Origin: Chitinophaga pinensis | GTDB taxonomy: Bacteria; Bacteroidota; Bacteroidia; Chitinophagales; Chitinophagaceae | Direction: 5' to 3' | NCBI GenBank assembly: GCA_945872805.1 | Contig: CAMCBE010000072.1 | Span: 1-8,349, forward strand | Length of the DNA stretch: 8,349 nucleotides | Part shown: in pieces, positions 1-6,661 of the stretch | How the letters are laid out: every line of letters begins with the position of its first letter | How positions within the stretch are numbered: position 1 is the first letter of the stretch | Notes under the pieces: model-generated | Told to the model about the DNA's origin: nothing | Seen by the model: only the letters and a program-made list of their open reading frames with translations | Databases searched by the model: none | Translations under genes and position numbers: made by a program

Positions 1-204
1 TGCAATGCATGCGCTTATGGAAGCCACTATGCCAATAATCAACGCAAGTTCTAGCGCTGATCCAAGTGCTTCCCGCTTTGCTCTAGGGAGTATTGATATT
101 ACGAAGGCAAAAATAAATGTACCGATGGGTATATGAACAATCAATGGGTGTAAATGCCCAATAATAGCCTCAATTTCATATGTCTTTGTTACAAGAAACT
201 CCAC
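1..204 (-). CDS. Partial DUF2231-like membrane protein (N-terminal 68 residues, runs off left edge)
   Basis: This open frame enters from the left edge and is read on the minus strand. The visible part contains IGHLHPLIVHIPIGTF near residues 16-31, followed by a hydrophobic helix, a basic stretch (PRAKREALGS) and a second hydrophobic helix at the window edge. The pattern of a His-Pro-Leu-(I/L)-Val-His helix followed by Pro-Ile-Gly is typical of DUF2231 and of the Bacteroidota membrane proteins that carry a planctomycete-type cytochrome c domain further on. No heme motif (CxxCH) is visible, because only the N terminus is here. There is no in-frame ATG. The frame opens after a stop at 226-228, and GTG at 204 is the most plausible start. 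It lies 96 bases downstream of the CNNM gene stop on the same strand. The family call rests on motif recognition only, and the start is uncertain. Confidence 0.55.
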   Translation of the reverse strand, partial: MEFLVTKTYEIEAIIGHLHPLIVHIPIGTFIFAFVISILPRAKREALGSALELALIIGIVASISACIA

Positions 205-249
205 AGCAGTATACTTTCTTGTAATTTAACTGATTTGGGGCAATTGGTA

Positions 250-263
250 TTCGCATTTGCGAA
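250..263. repeat. Short perfect inverted repeat (TTCGCA-TT-TGCGAA)
   Basis: A 14-base palindrome, TTCGCATTTGCGAA, lies between the CNNM gene stop and the partial DUF2231-like gene. It is followed on the plus strand by a run of A. Read along the minus-strand transcript, the U run comes before the hairpin rather than after it, so this is not a standard intrinsic terminator for the CNNM gene. It could be a small operator for the downstream gene or chance. The rest of the 96-base gap shows no clear TAnnTTTG promoter element. Confidence 0.35.
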
Positions 264-300
264 AAAAGGACTAAAACGTTTAAGTTGATTAGGCCTATAC

Positions 301-1575
301 TTAATTTAAATTAGTCAATTTGATTAGTTCTATTCTTGTTTCGGTTACACTCAGAATTTCAAATTCATAGTGACCAATAATAATTTTTTCTTTCTCTTTT
401 GGGATAGACTCATGGTGATGAATGATGAATCCCGAAAGCGTTTCGGAATTGTTCATCTCTAGGTCAAGTTCATACTTTTCTTTTAGGTATTCAATTTCTA
501 TCCTACCTGAAAATATAAATTCATTTGGGTTGATTACTTTTTCGATAAATTCTTCAACATCATATTCGTCTTTTATTTCACCAAAAATTTCTTCCAACAC
601 ATCTTCCATGGTTACAATGCCAGATGTGCCACCAAATTCGTCTACTACCCAAGCCATGCTTTTCCTCTCTTTTATGAGCATGTTCATCAAGTCTGTAGCG
701 GTCATGCTTTCGGGAACAGCCGGTATGGGTAATAAGATAGATTGTATGTCTAATGGGGTTTTAAATAATGATAGTTGATGAACATACCCAAGTATGTTAT
801 CTATGTTTTTTTCATAGACTACCAGCTTGCTGAGGTTTGTAGAGACGAATCGTTTTTTTAGTACCTCAATAGATTCGTTTACGCTAATAGCTTCTATCTC
901 TTTTCGAGGAACAAGGCATTGTCTTATTTTTACATAAGGTAATGTTAACGCAGCTTCAAAGAGGTCGTTATTTAATTCTTGATTTTCGGACTGTTTTTCA
1001 TTTTTTTTCTGAAAAAAATGCTCTAGCTCACGCCTATTAAAATTGGTTGCCTCTTGTTTTATTTTTAAACTTAGTAGGTTCCTTAAAATCCACTGAGACG
1101 CTTCGATGAAAACTTTTGCTATCGGGTAAAATAGCTTGTAGAAAAAAGCCAAAATTGGTGTTACAAAAAAAAGTAATGTGTTGCTCTTCGCATGAAAAAT
1201 GGCTCGGCAGAAAAAAAAGTAAATTAAAATGGCAGATGATGAAAGGACAAGGTCAAATAGTATTCGTATATATAGAAAATAAGGAACAAATTGTTGATTC
1301 AAATACCCTTCGGTATACATCCAAAGTGGAGTTAACAGTTGATCGATTAACATGCCATAAATAACCAATGAAATAGAGAGCCCAACAAGCATTGCGCTAA
1401 TAAACTTTGATGGCTCGCTCAAGAAGCGAGATAGGGAAAACGCATTTTTGGATTGTTGTTTTTTCTTTAATTCGATAGAGAGTCGATTTAAGGAAACAAA
1501 TCCAACTTCTATTCCAGCAAAAAAACCACTTAGAATGAATGCTAGAATAATCCCAATTAATAGAAATGCCCCCAT
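301..1575 (-). CDS. CNNM (DUF21)/CBS/CorC_HlyC-domain membrane protein, hemolysin family
   Basis: This is an integral membrane protein of the CNNM/CorC family, whose members are linked to Mg2+ or Co2+ efflux and historically called hemolysin-like. The 424 residues show the usual order. A DUF21 membrane domain (about 1-170) has hydrophobic segments near 4-22, 60-80, 103-125 and 132-156. A charged linker (about 171-205) follows, then a CBS pair (about 215-340) opening at VPRKEIEAI and ending with the hallmark DEFGGTSGIVTMEDVLEEI (312-330). A C-terminal CorC_HlyC domain (about 353-420) completes it. Length is normal for the family. The start is ATG at 1575, 26 bases after the gmk stop, so it is probably cotranscribed with murA and gmk. 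One oddity is GLS at residues 65-67, where relatives usually have GNN or GNT. GldE was considered, but the N-terminal sequence looks more like the general hemolysin-family paralogue, so no symbol is given. Substrate is unknown. Confidence 0.9.
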   Translation of the reverse strand: MGAFLLIGIILAFILSGFFAGIEVGFVSLNRLSIELKKKQQSKNAFSLSRFLSEPSKFISAMLVGLSISLVIYGMLIDQLLTPLWMYTEGYLNQQFVPYFLYIRILFDLVLSSSAILIYFFFCRAIFHAKSNTLLFFVTPILAFFYKLFYPIAKVFIEASQWILRNLLSLKIKQEATNFNRRELEHFFQKKNEKQSENQELNNDLFEAALTLPYVKIRQCLVPRKEIEAISVNESIEVLKKRFVSTNLSKLVVYEKNIDNILGYVHQLSLFKTPLDIQSILLPIPAVPESMTATDLMNMLIKERKSMAWVVDEFGGTSGIVTMEDVLEEIFGEIKDEYDVEEFIEKVINPNEFIFSGRIEIEYLKEKYELDLEMNNSETLSGFIIHHHESIPKEKEKIIIGHYEFEILSVTETRIELIKLTNLN

Positions 1576-1580
1576 GGTTA

Positions 1581-1588
1581 CAAATATA
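1581..1588 (-). promoter_or_regulatory. Possible -7 element (TATATTTG) just upstream of the CNNM gene
   Basis: On the minus strand the gmk-CNNM gap contains TATATTTG, an exact match to the Bacteroidota -7 consensus TAnnTTTG. It ends only five bases before the ATG at 1575, so a transcript starting the usual few bases downstream would have almost no leader. No good TTTG -33 element was seen upstream. In AT-rich sequence this can be chance. Confidence 0.2.
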
Positions 1589-1601
1589 TTGAATCTCTGT
1601 A

Positions 1602-2183
1602 TTAGCCCCTGCCGATAAAATTCATCACGCTTGCAATGGTTTGATCGGTAGCTGTTTTTAAATCATCATTTACGATAATAGCATCAAATTGATCTCGATG
1701 CTGTAGTTCAATGGTTGCTTTTTCAATCCTCATAGCAATATTTTCTGAGCTATCCGTGCCGCGATTGGTTAATCGTTGTTTTAGTATTTCAATTGAAGGC
1801 GGTTCAATAAACAAGGTAAGTGCATTCTTGCCAAAGCGCTTTTTTATATTCAGTGCCCCTTTAAAATCGATATCGAGTAACGGAATTTTATTTTCTCCCC
1901 ATATTCGTTGAATTTCATCCATGGTAGTGCCATAGTACAACCCAGGATAAACCATTTCCCATTCGATGAATCCATTTTGTGCTACTTTATTGTTGAAATC
2001 ATCCTCAGAAATATAAAAATAATCAACACCTTCTTTTTCGATTCCACGAATTTTTCGGGTAGTAGCGGATACGCTAAATGATAGTGCTTCTGGTAATGCA
2101 GAAAGTAATTTCGTTTTGATGGTCGTTTTTCCTGCTCCAGAAGGTGCTGTCAGGATAATTATTTTCTGATTCGGTTCTTCCAT
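1602..2183 (-). CDS. gmk: Guanylate kinase
   Basis: This cytoplasmic enzyme phosphorylates GMP to GDP with ATP and so feeds GTP and dGTP pools. The 193 residues cover the whole family fold. The P-loop is APSGAGKTT (13-21), with Thr where many relatives have Ser after the Lys. The GMP-binding segment SATTRKIRG...GVDYFYIS spans 39-59, the conserved EWEMVYPGLYYGT spans 74-86, LDIDFKGA (103-110) follows the second beta strand, and the arginine-rich lid RLTNRGTDS...MRIEKA spans 137-156. The closing IIVNDD (169-174) is also typical. The start is ATG at 2183, nine bases after the murA stop, which makes translation from the same mRNA likely. In several Bacteroidota gmk sits with yicC and nadD, but that pairing is not seen here. 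No anomalies were noted. Confidence 0.97.
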   Translation of the reverse strand: MEEPNQKIIILTAPSGAGKTTIKTKLLSALPEALSFSVSATTRKIRGIEKEGVDYFYISEDDFNNKVAQNGFIEWEMVYPGLYYGTTMDEIQRIWGENKIPLLDIDFKGALNIKKRFGKNALTLFIEPPSIEILKQRLTNRGTDSSENIAMRIEKATIELQHRDQFDAIIVNDDLKTATDQTIASVMNFIGRG

Positions 2184-2192
2184 CTTGATTTT

Positions 2193-3503
2193 CTATGAAT
2201 CGATTCTACTGATTTGAGCACCTAGTGCTTGCAAACGCTGATCTATGTATTGATACCCTCTATCAATTTGTTCGATGTTTTGAATGATGCTTTTCCCTTC
2301 AGCACTCAGTGCGGCAATCAATAACGCTACACCAGCTCGTATATCGGGGCTACTCATGGTAATGCCTCTAAGTGCTTGTTCTCTCTCTAGACCAATTACT
2401 GCTGCTCTATGTGGATCACATAAAATAATTCTAGCGCCCATGTCAATCAATTTATCTACAAAGAACAACCTGCTTTCAAACATTTTTTGGTGAATGAGTA
2501 CGCTGCCCTTGGCTTGAGTGGCTACCACCAATAAAATACTGAGCAAATCGGGAGTCATGCCAGGCCATGGATGATCATAAATAGTTAGTACAGACCCATC
2601 AATGAAATTTTGTACTTCGTAAACATCTTGTTCTGGGATAATGATATCATCGCCTTTGATTTCTAGGTGTATGCCTAACTGCTCAAATTTTTGAGGTATA
2701 ACACCCAAGAAAGGAATACCCGCATTTTTAATAGTGATATTACTTTGGGTCATTGCCGCCAAACCAATGAATGATCCAACTTCAATCATGTCAGGAAGCA
2801 TGGTATGGGTCGTTCCACCTAGCGATTCAACGCCTTGAATGGTTAATAAATTAGATTTAATGCCCGATATTTTAGCGCCCATTCTGTTTAACATGGCGCA
2901 TAGCTGTTGAATATAAGGCTCACATGCTGCATTGTAGATGGTAGTTGTACCCTTAGCCATCACGGCAGCTAAAATAATATTGGCAGTTCCGGTTACGGAT
3001 GGCTCCTCTAGTAAAAGATCAGTGCCTTTTAGTTCTTTTCCATTCAATCTGAAAAAACCCTCGCCTTGTTCATACTCGAATTTTACGCCCATTTTTTCAA
3101 AACCGATAATATGGGTATCTAATCTTCTTCTTCCGATTTTATCTCCACCAGGCTTTGGGATAAACGCTTTTTTGAAACGACCAAGTAACGGCCCAGCAAG
3201 CATCACAGAGCCTCTTAGCTTGCTGCTTTTTTTCTGAAATTCTGGGTCTTCTAGTTTATCAATTAAGATATTTTTGGCTTCAAATCGACAGGTATGTCGA
3301 TCTATTCGGTCCACTAGAACCCCTAAATCTTCAAGTAAATCAATGAGTAAGTTTACATCAAGAATGTCTGGGATATTATGCAGAATAACGGGTTCGGGAG
3401 TAATTAAAACCGCACTAACTATTTGAAGTGCTTCATTTTTTGCACCTTGAGGAGTTATTTCTCCATGTAATTTCTTTCCACCATAAACTTCGAAAGCTTT
3501 CAT
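2193..3503 (-). CDS. murA: UDP-N-acetylglucosamine 1-carboxyvinyltransferase
   Basis: MurA transfers enolpyruvate from phosphoenolpyruvate to UDP-GlcNAc, the first committed step of peptidoglycan synthesis, in the cytoplasm. The 436 residues are full length for this EPSP-synthase-like two-domain enzyme. Visible family positions include Lys22-Asn23 in GAKNEAL, Arg97 in LRGSVML, the catalytic-loop region KPGGDKIGRRRLDTH (117-131), Asp319 in MTPDLLS (the general-base position) and Arg389 in DIRAGVALL. The position that is Cys115 in E. coli, the residue alkylated by fosfomycin, is Asp121 here (codon GAT at 3141-3143 on the minus strand). Cys-to-Asp variants are known from other bacteria and remain active but fosfomycin-insensitive. 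The start is ATG at 3503, 30 bases after the DUF4290 stop, and gmk follows after nine bases, so this is the second gene of an operon. Confidence 0.97.
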   Translation of the reverse strand: MKAFEVYGGKKLHGEITPQGAKNEALQIVSAVLITPEPVILHNIPDILDVNLLIDLLEDLGVLVDRIDRHTCRFEAKNILIDKLEDPEFQKKSSKLRGSVMLAGPLLGRFKKAFIPKPGGDKIGRRRLDTHIIGFEKMGVKFEYEQGEGFFRLNGKELKGTDLLLEEPSVTGTANIILAAVMAKGTTTIYNAACEPYIQQLCAMLNRMGAKISGIKSNLLTIQGVESLGGTTHTMLPDMIEVGSFIGLAAMTQSNITIKNAGIPFLGVIPQKFEQLGIHLEIKGDDIIIPEQDVYEVQNFIDGSVLTIYDHPWPGMTPDLLSILLVVATQAKGSVLIHQKMFESRLFFVDKLIDMGARIILCDPHRAAVIGLEREQALRGITMSSPDIRAGVALLIAALSAEGKSIIQNIEQIDRGYQYIDQRLQALGAQISRIDS

Positions 3504-3533
3504 GCAAGATGGTTTAGCGTAAAAGGTACTAGG

Positions 3534-4208
3534 TTATTTAAAACGCTTTTTGCCGAATTTTTGAGGAGGTCTATTTTTGCCTCCACCAATACCACCGCCA
3601 TTTCTGTTGCGTTGTTGAAATCCACCTCCACCACCTTTGCCGCGTTTCATGAATCGGTCATCACGTTCTCTAAAGGCTTTTACATATGGGGTATTGGTAA
3701 ACTCTAATTTGCCTTGCGTGATGGTGTTCAATTCGCTACGGATACTTTCGTCTTGAACAAGTTCTTTATGCCAGGTATTGTAAGTCAGTTTCATGTAATA
3801 CGCAATGGCATGCGCAAATCCAGAACGCTTTTCTTCATTCTCTTCAGCCATGGCCTTTTGTATCACCAATTCTAGGTGCTTACCTAAATGCGAATACCTC
3901 GGATGTCTTTTTGGATAAGGTAATGGGTCAGGTCTTGCTCTAAGTGATTCTCTTGTTGGAATTGGATATGGACTATCCACTTCCAATTTAAAGTCAGATA
4001 TCAAGAACAAATGATCCCATAATTTATGGCGATAATCTTCAATATTTTTTAATTGTGGATTGATAAACCCCATCAATTCTATGACAGCATGTGCCTGTTT
4101 TTGCCTGCGTTCTTTGTCTTCTATTGTGAGAAGATGGGCTACCATTTTCTGCACATGTCTCCCATACTCCTTCATCTCCAGATGGTTCCGCGTAGTATTA
4201 TATTCCAT
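3534..4208 (-). CDS. DUF4290 family protein with Gly/Arg/Lys-rich tail
   Basis: This protein of unknown function belongs to a family found mainly in Bacteroidota. With the start at ATG 4208 it has 224 residues. The opening MEYNTTR followed by EYGRHVQKMV (14-23), the segment KLWDHLFLISDFKLEVDSPYP (62-82, a family signature) and the Pro-rich PDPLPYPKRHPRYSHLG (93-109) all match the family. The body is probably helical, with no signal peptide or membrane segment. Residues 185-224 form a low-complexity, strongly basic tail with runs of Gly (KGGGGGF, NGGGIGGGKN) mixed with Arg and Lys, like nucleic-acid-binding RGG tails. The frame extends to a TTG at 4244, but the promoter element at 4228-4235 and the family N terminus favour 4208. 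It lies just upstream of murA, an arrangement I recall from other Bacteroidota, which suggests a role near cell-wall or translation housekeeping. The function itself is not known. Confidence 0.9.
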   Translation of the reverse strand: MEYNTTRNHLEMKEYGRHVQKMVAHLLTIEDKERRQKQAHAVIELMGFINPQLKNIEDYRHKLWDHLFLISDFKLEVDSPYPIPTRESLRARPDPLPYPKRHPRYSHLGKHLELVIQKAMAEENEEKRSGFAHAIAYYMKLTYNTWHKELVQDESIRSELNTITQGKLEFTNTPYVKAFRERDDRFMKRGKGGGGGFQQRNRNGGGIGGGKNRPPQKFGKKRFK

Positions 4209-4227
4209 TATGATAGGTTGATAGCCA

Positions 4228-4235
4228 CAAAAATA
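4228..4235 (-). promoter_or_regulatory. Putative -7 promoter element (TATTTTTG) for DUF4290-murA-gmk-CNNM
   Basis: On the minus strand TATTTTTG matches the Bacteroidota -7 consensus TAnnTTTG exactly and lies 19 bases upstream of the ATG at 4208. Transcription would begin near 4222-4224 and give a leader of about 15 bases. No convincing TTTG -33 element is visible at the usual distance. The element lies downstream of the alternative TTG start at 4244, which argues against that start. Confidence 0.5.
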
Positions 4236-4299
4236 GGGATTCAATGGGGGATTTAGAGAATAATTTGTGGGAGAAGAGGGTTTTCATAATATTGTATTC

Positions 4300-5085
4300 A
4301 TGTGTTTCCATATTGGGATAGATATAAAACGAAGTGAGCATATTAAGCTCAAAGGCATCAAAAAAAAGGTTACCGACTTCGAGGGGGCACTAAATCAACC
4401 CTATGCAAGTGGTTTTGATTATCCTCGTTGGCCCGTTTTCAAGCCTATTTCAGAGGAAAATGATGTTATGCCCGTGATGATGCATTGGGAATTCATTCCC
4501 TCCTATATAAATTCACTCGATTCGTTGCATCATTTCAGAAAAGGGGGCTATAGTCCTAAAACGGGAAGAAAAGACTTCCCACATAATACATTGAATGCTA
4601 TAGGGGAGGAAGTACTTAACAAGCCTACTTATAAAGAGGCTGCATTAAAACGTAGGTGTCTTGTCCTGGTTTCAGGATTTTATGAATGGCGTCACTTTAC
4701 CCCAGCCTCAGGCAAGGATACAGCCTATCCGTATTATATTAGTTTGAAGGAGCATGAGTATTTTTTTATGGCTGGAATTTTTAATCCTTGGGTAGATCAA
4801 TTGACTGGAGAGATGATCGACAGCTTTGCCATCCTAACCACAGCAGCCAATGACCTCATGGAGCAAGTTCACAATAAAAAGAAAAGAATGCCGGTAATCT
4901 TGCCAGAGGAAGAAGCCGCAGAGTGGATTAAAGCAGACCTGAGTTCATCTCGGATTCAGGAAATTGCTCGATTTCAACTTCCCTCCAACTGTATGGAGGT
5001 AGATACTATTCGGAAAGACTTCAGACAAGTGCCAACGCCTACTGAGCATCATACATATGAAGAATTACCTGCATTGATAGGATAA
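4300..5085 (+). CDS. SRAP domain protein (HMCES/YedK family), abasic-site DNA-protein crosslinker
   Basis: SRAP proteins bind abasic sites in single-stranded DNA and form a covalent thiazolidine link through Cys2, shielding the lesion at replication forks. With the start at ATG 4300 the protein begins MCFHIG, so removal of Met exposes Cys2, as catalysis needs. The longer frame from GTG 4267 would bury that Cys behind eleven residues and is rejected. The other active-site positions are present in the 261 residues: Asn99 in NTLNAIGEE, Glu129 in SGFYEW and His191 in VHNKKKRMPVIL. MHWEFIP (61-67) matches the usual MxWGxIP region, with Glu for Gly. Length is normal for bacterial members. The gene stands alone, divergent from DUF4290 (91 bases between starts) and convergent with lysS. 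No LexA-type box was recognised upstream, so regulation is unknown. Confidence 0.92.
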   Translation: MCFHIGIDIKRSEHIKLKGIKKKVTDFEGALNQPYASGFDYPRWPVFKPISEENDVMPVMMHWEFIPSYINSLDSLHHFRKGGYSPKTGRKDFPHNTLNAIGEEVLNKPTYKEAALKRRCLVLVSGFYEWRHFTPASGKDTAYPYYISLKEHEYFFMAGIFNPWVDQLTGEMIDSFAILTTAANDLMEQVHNKKKRMPVILPEEEAAEWIKADLSSSRIQEIARFQLPSNCMEVDTIRKDFRQVPTPTEHHTYEELPALIG

Positions 5086-5122
5086 ATGCCTCATAACTTT
5101 CCATCTATAGTTCGAATCTAAA

Positions 5123-5151
5123 CAATGATTATGCTTCCGGCCTCATCATTG
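5123..5151. repeat. Inverted repeat at the 3' end of lysS, possible weak stem-loop
   Basis: CAATGAT (5123-5129) and ATCATTG (5145-5151) are perfect 7-base complements separated by 15 bases. The stem spans the lysS stop codon and lies between two convergent genes, where a shared terminator would be expected. There is no U run on either side, so it is at best a weak, non-standard terminator. Nothing better was seen in the 43-base gap between the SRAP and lysS stops. Confidence 0.25.
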
Positions 5152-6643
5152 GGAAGAGTAGCACATCTTGAATAGAAGGTTGATTGGTTAGGAACATACA
5201 TATTCTATCAATTCCAAGCCCAATACCTGCTGTTGGCGGCATGCCATATTCTAGTGCTCTTAAAAAATCATGGTCGATAAACATTGCCTCATCATCTCCA
5301 CGTGCCATAAGTGCAACCTGATCTTCAAATCGTGCACGTTGATCAATAGGGTCGTTCAATTCTGTGTAGGCATTTGCTATCTCTTTGCCGTTTACCATCA
5401 ATTCAAAGCGCTCTACAAGTCCGGCTTTGCTACGGTGCTTTTTGGTTAATGGACTCATCTCAATAGGATAGTCAATGATAAAGGTTGGTTGTATATAATG
5501 ATGCTCGCATTTTTCGCCAAAGATGACATCAATCAATTTACCTTTTCCCATGCTTTTGTCTGATGCTAATCCAAGTTGCTTGCACACATCTCTAATCCCG
5601 TCTTCATCTAAGTTTGAAATGTCAAAACCTGTATGTTCCATGATGGCATCATACATCGTGACTCTTTTATAAGGCGACTTGAAACTGATCGTTTTGCCAT
5701 CTACGGCTGCATCTGTAGTCCCATTCACGTCAAGTGCAGCTTTTTCCAGCATTTGTTCTGTGGTGTCCATCATCCACAAATAATCTTTGTATGCTGTATA
5801 AAATTCAAGTACAGTGAATTCGGGATTATGGGTGCGGTCCATTCCTTCATTTCTAAAATTTCTAGAAAACTCATATACCCATTCAAACCCACCAACAATA
5901 AGCCTTTTCAAATAAAGCTCGTTGGCGATTCGCATGTACATAGGTATATCTAATGCATTGTGATGGGTAGTAAATGGCCTAGCCGAAGCACCACCAGGAA
6001 TACTTTGTAGCACGGGAGTATCAACTTCAATAGCACCACGATCATTCAAAAATTCTTTTATGGAGTTAATCAGTTTTGATCGCTTTAGAAAAGTTTCTTT
6101 CACATGTGGATTGATAATGAGGTCTGCGTATCGTTGTCTATACCGAAATTCAGGATCGGTAACCGCATCAAAGGTTTCGCCCTCTTTTTCTTTTACAATG
6201 GGTAGTGGCTTTAATGATTTACATAATAAGGTCAGTGTTTCTACATGTACAGATGTTTCACCGGTTTTGGTGGTGAAAACATATCCTTTGACTCCTATGA
6301 TATCGCCTATGTCTAATGTTTTCCATACTTGATCATAAAGGGTTTTGTCTTCTGTAGGACAGATATCATCTCTTCTAACGTATATCTGAATTTTTCCACT
6401 ATGGTCTTGTAAAACAGCAAAACAGGCCTTCCCCATATCGCGTACTCCCATGATTCTTCCTGCTAGACAGACATCGCTGAACTCCGCTTTATTTTCCTCA
6501 CCAAGGTATTTTTCTTTGATTTCAGTTGCATTGATATTTATAGGAAACTCGGCTGCAGGATATGGGTCGATTCCTAATTTCAGCAATTCGGTGAGTTTTT
6601 CACGTCTTATGATTTCCTGTTCTGATAAATTTTGTAAGCTCAT
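5129..6643 (-). CDS. lysS: Lysine--tRNA ligase, class II
   Basis: This enzyme charges tRNA-Lys with lysine using ATP. The 504 residues, counted from ATG 6643, show an N-terminal helix (SEQEIIRREKLTEL), an anticodon-binding OB-fold (about 55-145, with GRIMGVRDMGKACF at 62-75), and the class II catalytic core. Motif 1 lies around GAIEVDTPVL (203-212), motif 2 is RNFRNEGMDRTHNPEFTVLE (261-280) and motif 3 is GIGLGIDR (473-480). The LysRS-specific ARPFTTHHNAL (221-231) and NPHVKETF (178-185) are also present. The open frame continues to a TTG at 6664, but the -7 promoter element at 6662-6669 overlaps that codon and would not leave it in the mRNA, so 6643 is the start. The protein ends at RPEA, close to the E. 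coli length, without the C-terminal extension I recall in Bacteroides and Flavobacterium enzymes. It appears to be transcribed alone. Confidence 0.97.
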   Translation of the reverse strand: MSLQNLSEQEIIRREKLTELLKLGIDPYPAAEFPININATEIKEKYLGEENKAEFSDVCLAGRIMGVRDMGKACFAVLQDHSGKIQIYVRRDDICPTEDKTLYDQVWKTLDIGDIIGVKGYVFTTKTGETSVHVETLTLLCKSLKPLPIVKEKEGETFDAVTDPEFRYRQRYADLIINPHVKETFLKRSKLINSIKEFLNDRGAIEVDTPVLQSIPGGASARPFTTHHNALDIPMYMRIANELYLKRLIVGGFEWVYEFSRNFRNEGMDRTHNPEFTVLEFYTAYKDYLWMMDTTEQMLEKAALDVNGTTDAAVDGKTISFKSPYKRVTMYDAIMEHTGFDISNLDEDGIRDVCKQLGLASDKSMGKGKLIDVIFGEKCEHHYIQPTFIIDYPIEMSPLTKKHRSKAGLVERFELMVNGKEIANAYTELNDPIDQRARFEDQVALMARGDDEAMFIDHDFLRALEYGMPPTAGIGLGIDRICMFLTNQPSIQDVLLFPMMRPEA

Positions 6644-6661
6644 TCTATTAATAATTGAGTG

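Noticed and set aside
262..300. Intrinsic terminator for the CNNM gene
   Set aside because: On the minus strand the U run precedes the 250-263 hairpin instead of following it, and no other GC-rich stem with a U tail is visible.
422..778. Plus-strand open frame of 118 codons inside the CNNM gene
   Set aside because: It lies wholly antisense to a well-supported coding region, has Ser/Phe-rich shadow composition and matches no family.
1116..1364. Plus-strand open frame of 82 codons inside the CNNM gene
   Set aside because: Antisense shadow of the membrane-domain coding sequence, with no recognisable motif or own promoter.
301..1575. Assignment as gliding motility protein GldE
   Set aside because: GldE is a CNNM/CBS relative, but the N-terminal membrane-domain sequence resembles the general hemolysin-family paralogue and no gld or mutY/ssb neighbours are present.
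2938..3237. Plus-strand open frame of 99 codons inside murA
   Set aside because: Antisense to conserved MurA coding sequence, including the catalytic loop. Composition is typical of a shadow frame.
4261..4267. TAATTTG as a -7 element for the SRAP gene
   Set aside because: The consensus TAnnTTTG needs two spacer bases and this has one. No -33 TTTG lies at the right distance, so the SRAP promoter is left unassigned.
5633..5953. Plus-strand open frame of 106 codons inside lysS
   Set aside because: Antisense to the LysRS catalytic domain including motif 2, with no family resemblance.
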